Assembly: GCA_021648125.1 (NCBI GenBank)
Contig: JAKITK010000034.1
Coordinates: 1-34,010, forward strand
Direction of reading: 5' to 3'
From: Lysobacterales bacterium
GTDB lineage: Bacteria; Pseudomonadota; Gammaproteobacteria; Xanthomonadales; SZUA-36
Length of the DNA stretch: 34,010 nucleotides
Shown: positions 31,386 through 34,010 of the stretch, piece after piece
Layout: every line of letters begins with the position of its first letter
Numbering within the stretch: position 1 is the stretch's first letter
The notes under the pieces: generated by a model
What the model was told of the DNA's origin: nothing
Databases searched by the model: none
The model's input: the letters and a program-made list of their open reading frames with translations, nothing else
Made by a program: the position numbers and the translations under genes

Positions 31386-32747
31386 TTACCTGCTCTCAGC
31401 TATCAAGCGGCTGGCACTGCGCCAAAAACGCACACCTAACAGAACCGCGGCAACTGAGAGTCCGGCAATCATGCCTATCCACATTCCCGCCGGTCCCATT
31501 TGTTGAGTAAATGTCAGGTAATAGGCCAGGGTCATACCCACTGCCCAGTAGGCGATGACGGTATAGATCATTGGGATTTTTGTATCCTTCAAACCGCGTA
31601 GACCTCCGGCGGCACAGACTTGTACACCATCGGAAAGCTGGAATATTGCCGCCAGCCGAATTAATGACGCGGCCAACTGGCTTACTTCCGGATTGGTATT
31701 GCCATAAATTGCGACGATTTGCTCGGCAAACAGAAACATAATCGTGGCACTGATTACCTGAAAACCAAAGCCGAGAGCAAAGCCATTTATACCAACATAA
31801 CGAGCTGATAGGGGGTCACCCCGACCGATGGCGTTACCTACACGGGTGGTAATGGCGGCTGCCAGCCCCAGTGGAATCATAAACAATAGCGCTGAAAAGT
31901 TAATCGCTATGCCGTGTGCTGCTGTAGGAATAGTACCAAGCTTGCCAATCAGCAGTGCGGCGGCAACAAATAAACTGCCTTCGACCGATATCATCACTGC
32001 AATCGGCATGCCCACGCGTAGAAGTTCTTTGATTTCCGGCCAATTGGGTTTTTCAAAACCTGTATACAGTTTGAAACGGCGAAAGTGCGGGTGTTTGGCC
32101 GTGTAAACCCATAGAAGTAACAGCTGCAGCCAAAGCACAATGGCAGTTGCATAACCACAGCCAATAGCGCCAAGTTCTGGCATGCCCAGTTTGCCATACA
32201 TAAAAATGTAGTTTAGCGGGATATTAGCTGCTACCCCAAGAAAGCCAATATACATGGTGGGTTGGGTATGGCCGGTGCCTTCTGAAAAATAACGCAACAC
32301 CAATTGCAAACAAATAGCGGGTATACCCCAGGAAATAGCGTTCAGGTAACCCAGTGCAACCGGGCGTATTTCCGCATCAATACCAAACCATAAAACCAGC
32401 GGCTCAGCAAAACGCATAAACACAAACAACAAAACGCTCAAGCCAAGCGCTACCCAAACTGCCTGCCGGGTAACCGCCCCGACCCGCTCATGTTTGCCCG
32501 CCCCATCTAACTGAGCAACCGCAGGAGTAAGCGCGAGTAAAATACCAATGGCAAACATCACCCCGGTCATCCAGATAGCACCACCAATAGGTAGAGCTGC
32601 CAATGCCAGCGCACCTAAGCGCCCTGCCATTACCGTATCCACAAAGCTCATACCGACACCGGCAACCTGACCAATAATAATCGGCAAGGCTAGAAACAGC
32701 GTGCGCTGCATTTCCTGAATGGGCCGATGTGTACCAGTTTGGGACAT
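31386..32747 (-). CDS. MATE-family multidrug exporter (NorM-like)
   Basis: The roughly 453-residue protein has 12 membrane helices and MATE features: an N-terminal LALPIIIGQVAGVGMSFVDT and MAGRLGALALAALPIGG. Family members exchange sodium or protons for cationic drugs. I start at Met of MSQTGTHRP (32747) because the conserved region begins just after it and the length then equals NorM (about 456); the longer frame from 32825 has no family support and overlaps the divergent promoter region. The RBS is weak. The exported compound is unknown. Confidence 0.88.
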   Translation of the reverse strand: MSQTGTHRPIQEMQRTLFLALPIIIGQVAGVGMSFVDTVMAGRLGALALAALPIGGAIWMTGVMFAIGILLALTPAVAQLDGAGKHERVGAVTRQAVWVALGLSVLLFVFMRFAEPLVLWFGIDAEIRPVALGYLNAISWGIPAICLQLVLRYFSEGTGHTQPTMYIGFLGVAANIPLNYIFMYGKLGMPELGAIGCGYATAIVLWLQLLLLWVYTAKHPHFRRFKLYTGFEKPNWPEIKELLRVGMPIAVMISVEGSLFVAAALLIGKLGTIPTAAHGIAINFSALLFMIPLGLAAAITTRVGNAIGRGDPLSARYVGINGFALGFGFQVISATIMFLFAEQIVAIYGNTNPEVSQLAASLIRLAAIFQLSDGVQVCAAGGLRGLKDTKIPMIYTVIAYWAVGMTLAYYLTFTQQMGPAGMWIGMIAGLSVAAVLLGVRFWRSASRLIAESR

Positions 32748-32884
32748 ATATTTTATTTGAGTTATTATTTCTGGGTTATTATTTTTCTGGCATTGTAACC
32801 TGTTATACAATAGTTGGTACTGCAACTGGTACTGCGTTTCACAAATGTTCGGGCTATTTAAAAAGAGGTCGTATTACGAAAATT

Positions 32885-34006
32885 ATGAGCCCCGTCTCAA
32901 AAAAACTAAAAAAGAAATTAACCGTAGCAGAAAACCGCCTGAACCAATCCGGCGAGTGCCAAAACTGCGGCACTGAACTACAGGGTCCATACTGTCACTA
33001 TTGTGGCCAACCGGATAAAAACTTTTTCCGCTTTTTCCCCGCATTGCTTCGGGAAATGATGGGTGACTTGTTAGATCTTGATTCCCGTCTCACCCGCACC
33101 CTCAAACCACTATTGTTTCAACCCGGCAAACTCGCAGATGACTATATGCACGGGCGGCGTTTCCGCTACACCTCCCCGGTCAGGTTGTACCTTTTTTCCA
33201 GCATTATATTTTTCTTGCTGGCAGGTTTCATTACAAACTTTGAAATTCAGCGGGGGCTTGAAAGTCACAATACCGTTACCCATGAAAATGTGTCCACGGC
33301 GCCACAGACTGATAGCCCACACAAACATAGCGGGATCCACACGGAAATCACTGAAAGTGGAACACCCACAAAACCACCTGTCGAGGATGAAACTGAGCCG
33401 CCAACCGCAAGAGGCGGCGATAGTTTCTTTAAGATCGACCTAAATTCAGACTCCGGAAGTCATGATATTGATAGTATCAATCTACCCTTAGTTCCACAGA
33501 TGCTGAATGACTGGATTAATGTTGAGTTGGCAAAATCAGACGCCAAAAACGCGGCGATTGAGGCGGACCCGACCATCATCTCCGATAAAATCTTTGAAAT
33601 ACTACCAATAACCGTATTTGTTTTACTGCCGGCTTTCGCCCTAATCCTGAAAGGATTCTACATACGAAGCAAGCGCTATTACACCGAGCACCTGATTTTT
33701 GCACTCTATAATCACAGCTTTTTATTTGTACTGGCAACAGCGATGTTTCTGCTCGAAAGCGGTGGTTCGTTATTGGCAAGTCAGGGCTGGATCTCTAAAT
33801 CCGGATGGCTTTTTGCCATATTTGATTGGCCGTCCCAGCTTATGAAAATCTGGATGTTGGTGTATTTTTGGCTGGGCCTAAAACGCTTTTACCGTCAAGG
33901 CTGGCTGATGACCAGCGTAAAATTTGTCAGTATTGGTATTGCGTACACGATCCTGCTGGCAACAATCACCGTATTTGTTGCCATGCTAAGCTTTCTGTTG
34001 CTCTAA
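32885..34006 (+). CDS. DUF3667-like membrane protein with zinc ribbon
   Basis: The roughly 373-residue protein opens with a basic segment and a CxxC-x9-CxxC zinc ribbon (CQNCGTE and YCHYCGQ), then the DUF3667-type stretch LDSRLTRTLKPLLFQPGKLADDY (given in parts: LTRTLKPLLFQPG, YMHGRRFRYTSPVRLY), a membrane helix, an acidic and His-rich loop (about 125-215) and three or four C-terminal helices. The function is unknown. I start at MSPVSKK (32885); the upstream 52 codons contain no family sequence. The gene is complete, with a TAA at 34004-34006. Confidence 0.8.
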   Translation: MSPVSKKLKKKLTVAENRLNQSGECQNCGTELQGPYCHYCGQPDKNFFRFFPALLREMMGDLLDLDSRLTRTLKPLLFQPGKLADDYMHGRRFRYTSPVRLYLFSSIIFFLLAGFITNFEIQRGLESHNTVTHENVSTAPQTDSPHKHSGIHTEITESGTPTKPPVEDETEPPTARGGDSFFKIDLNSDSGSHDIDSINLPLVPQMLNDWINVELAKSDAKNAAIEADPTIISDKIFEILPITVFVLLPAFALILKGFYIRSKRYYTEHLIFALYNHSFLFVLATAMFLLESGGSLLASQGWISKSGWLFAIFDWPSQLMKIWMLVYFWLGLKRFYRQGWLMTSVKFVSIGIAYTILLATITVFVAMLSFLLL

Positions 34007-34010
34007 GCGA

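Overview
The window looks like chromosome from a marine-type gammaproteobacterium. RhlE, a type II beta-carbonic anhydrase, SppA, PspA/PspC, GabD/GabT and a cold-shock protein all have gammaproteobacterial character, and a large TonB-dependent receptor next to a TPR-sulfotransferase is typical of Cellvibrio- or Alteromonas-like marine lineages. This placement is inference from protein character only. No rRNA, tRNA or CRISPR array was seen.

Layout. (1) 1-4.9 kb is ordinary core: a cold-shock protein with its terminator, a YaiI/DUF188 protein, a tight MAPEG / carbonic anhydrase / alpha-beta hydrolase run, then convergent rhlE. (2) 4.9-9.2 kb is an AT-rich scrapyard: a palindromic repeat, IS66 and IS91 transposase remnants, an unknown secreted protein, a 188-bp MITE-like element, a small membrane protein coupled to a truncated gene, and a decayed IS3-family element. 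(3) 9.2-15.1 kb is a GABA-catabolic block: gabD-gabT on the minus strand, and divergently a GabR/MocR-type regulator with an extra C-terminal domain, followed by a nitrilase-superfamily amidohydrolase. A direct-repeat operator candidate lies between gabD and the regulator, and a 12-base inverted copy lies upstream of the amidohydrolase. (4) 15.2-22.2 kb holds a TonB-dependent receptor, a TPR-sulfotransferase, a serine beta-lactamase-fold protein and an MFS transporter, the last three tightly packed. (5) 22.2-28.3 kb is accessory: a decayed minus-strand reading frame, an AAA/DUF4143 ATPase, two coupled unknown secreted proteins, a 104-bp MITE-like element with 10-bp flanking direct repeats, a duplicated fragment of the rhlE 5' end, VapBC, a membrane-anchored XRE regulator and HicAB. 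(6) 28.3-34 kb is core again: sppA divergent from a pspA-pspC pair with a sigma-54-type promoter, then a MATE exporter divergent from a DUF3667-like membrane protein.

How the genes work together. GabT and GabD convert GABA through succinic semialdehyde to succinate. The regulator would sense an amine or amino acid through PLP chemistry, and the shared operator suggests that the amidohydrolase feeds this pathway. The receptor cluster reads as uptake of an external ligand, possible sulfation or hydrolysis, and transport, but its substrate cannot be told from sequence. The accessory stretches carry several repeat families and two toxin-antitoxin pairs. The two rhlE 5'-end copies, about 21 kb apart in direct orientation, are the most telling sign of past rearrangement.
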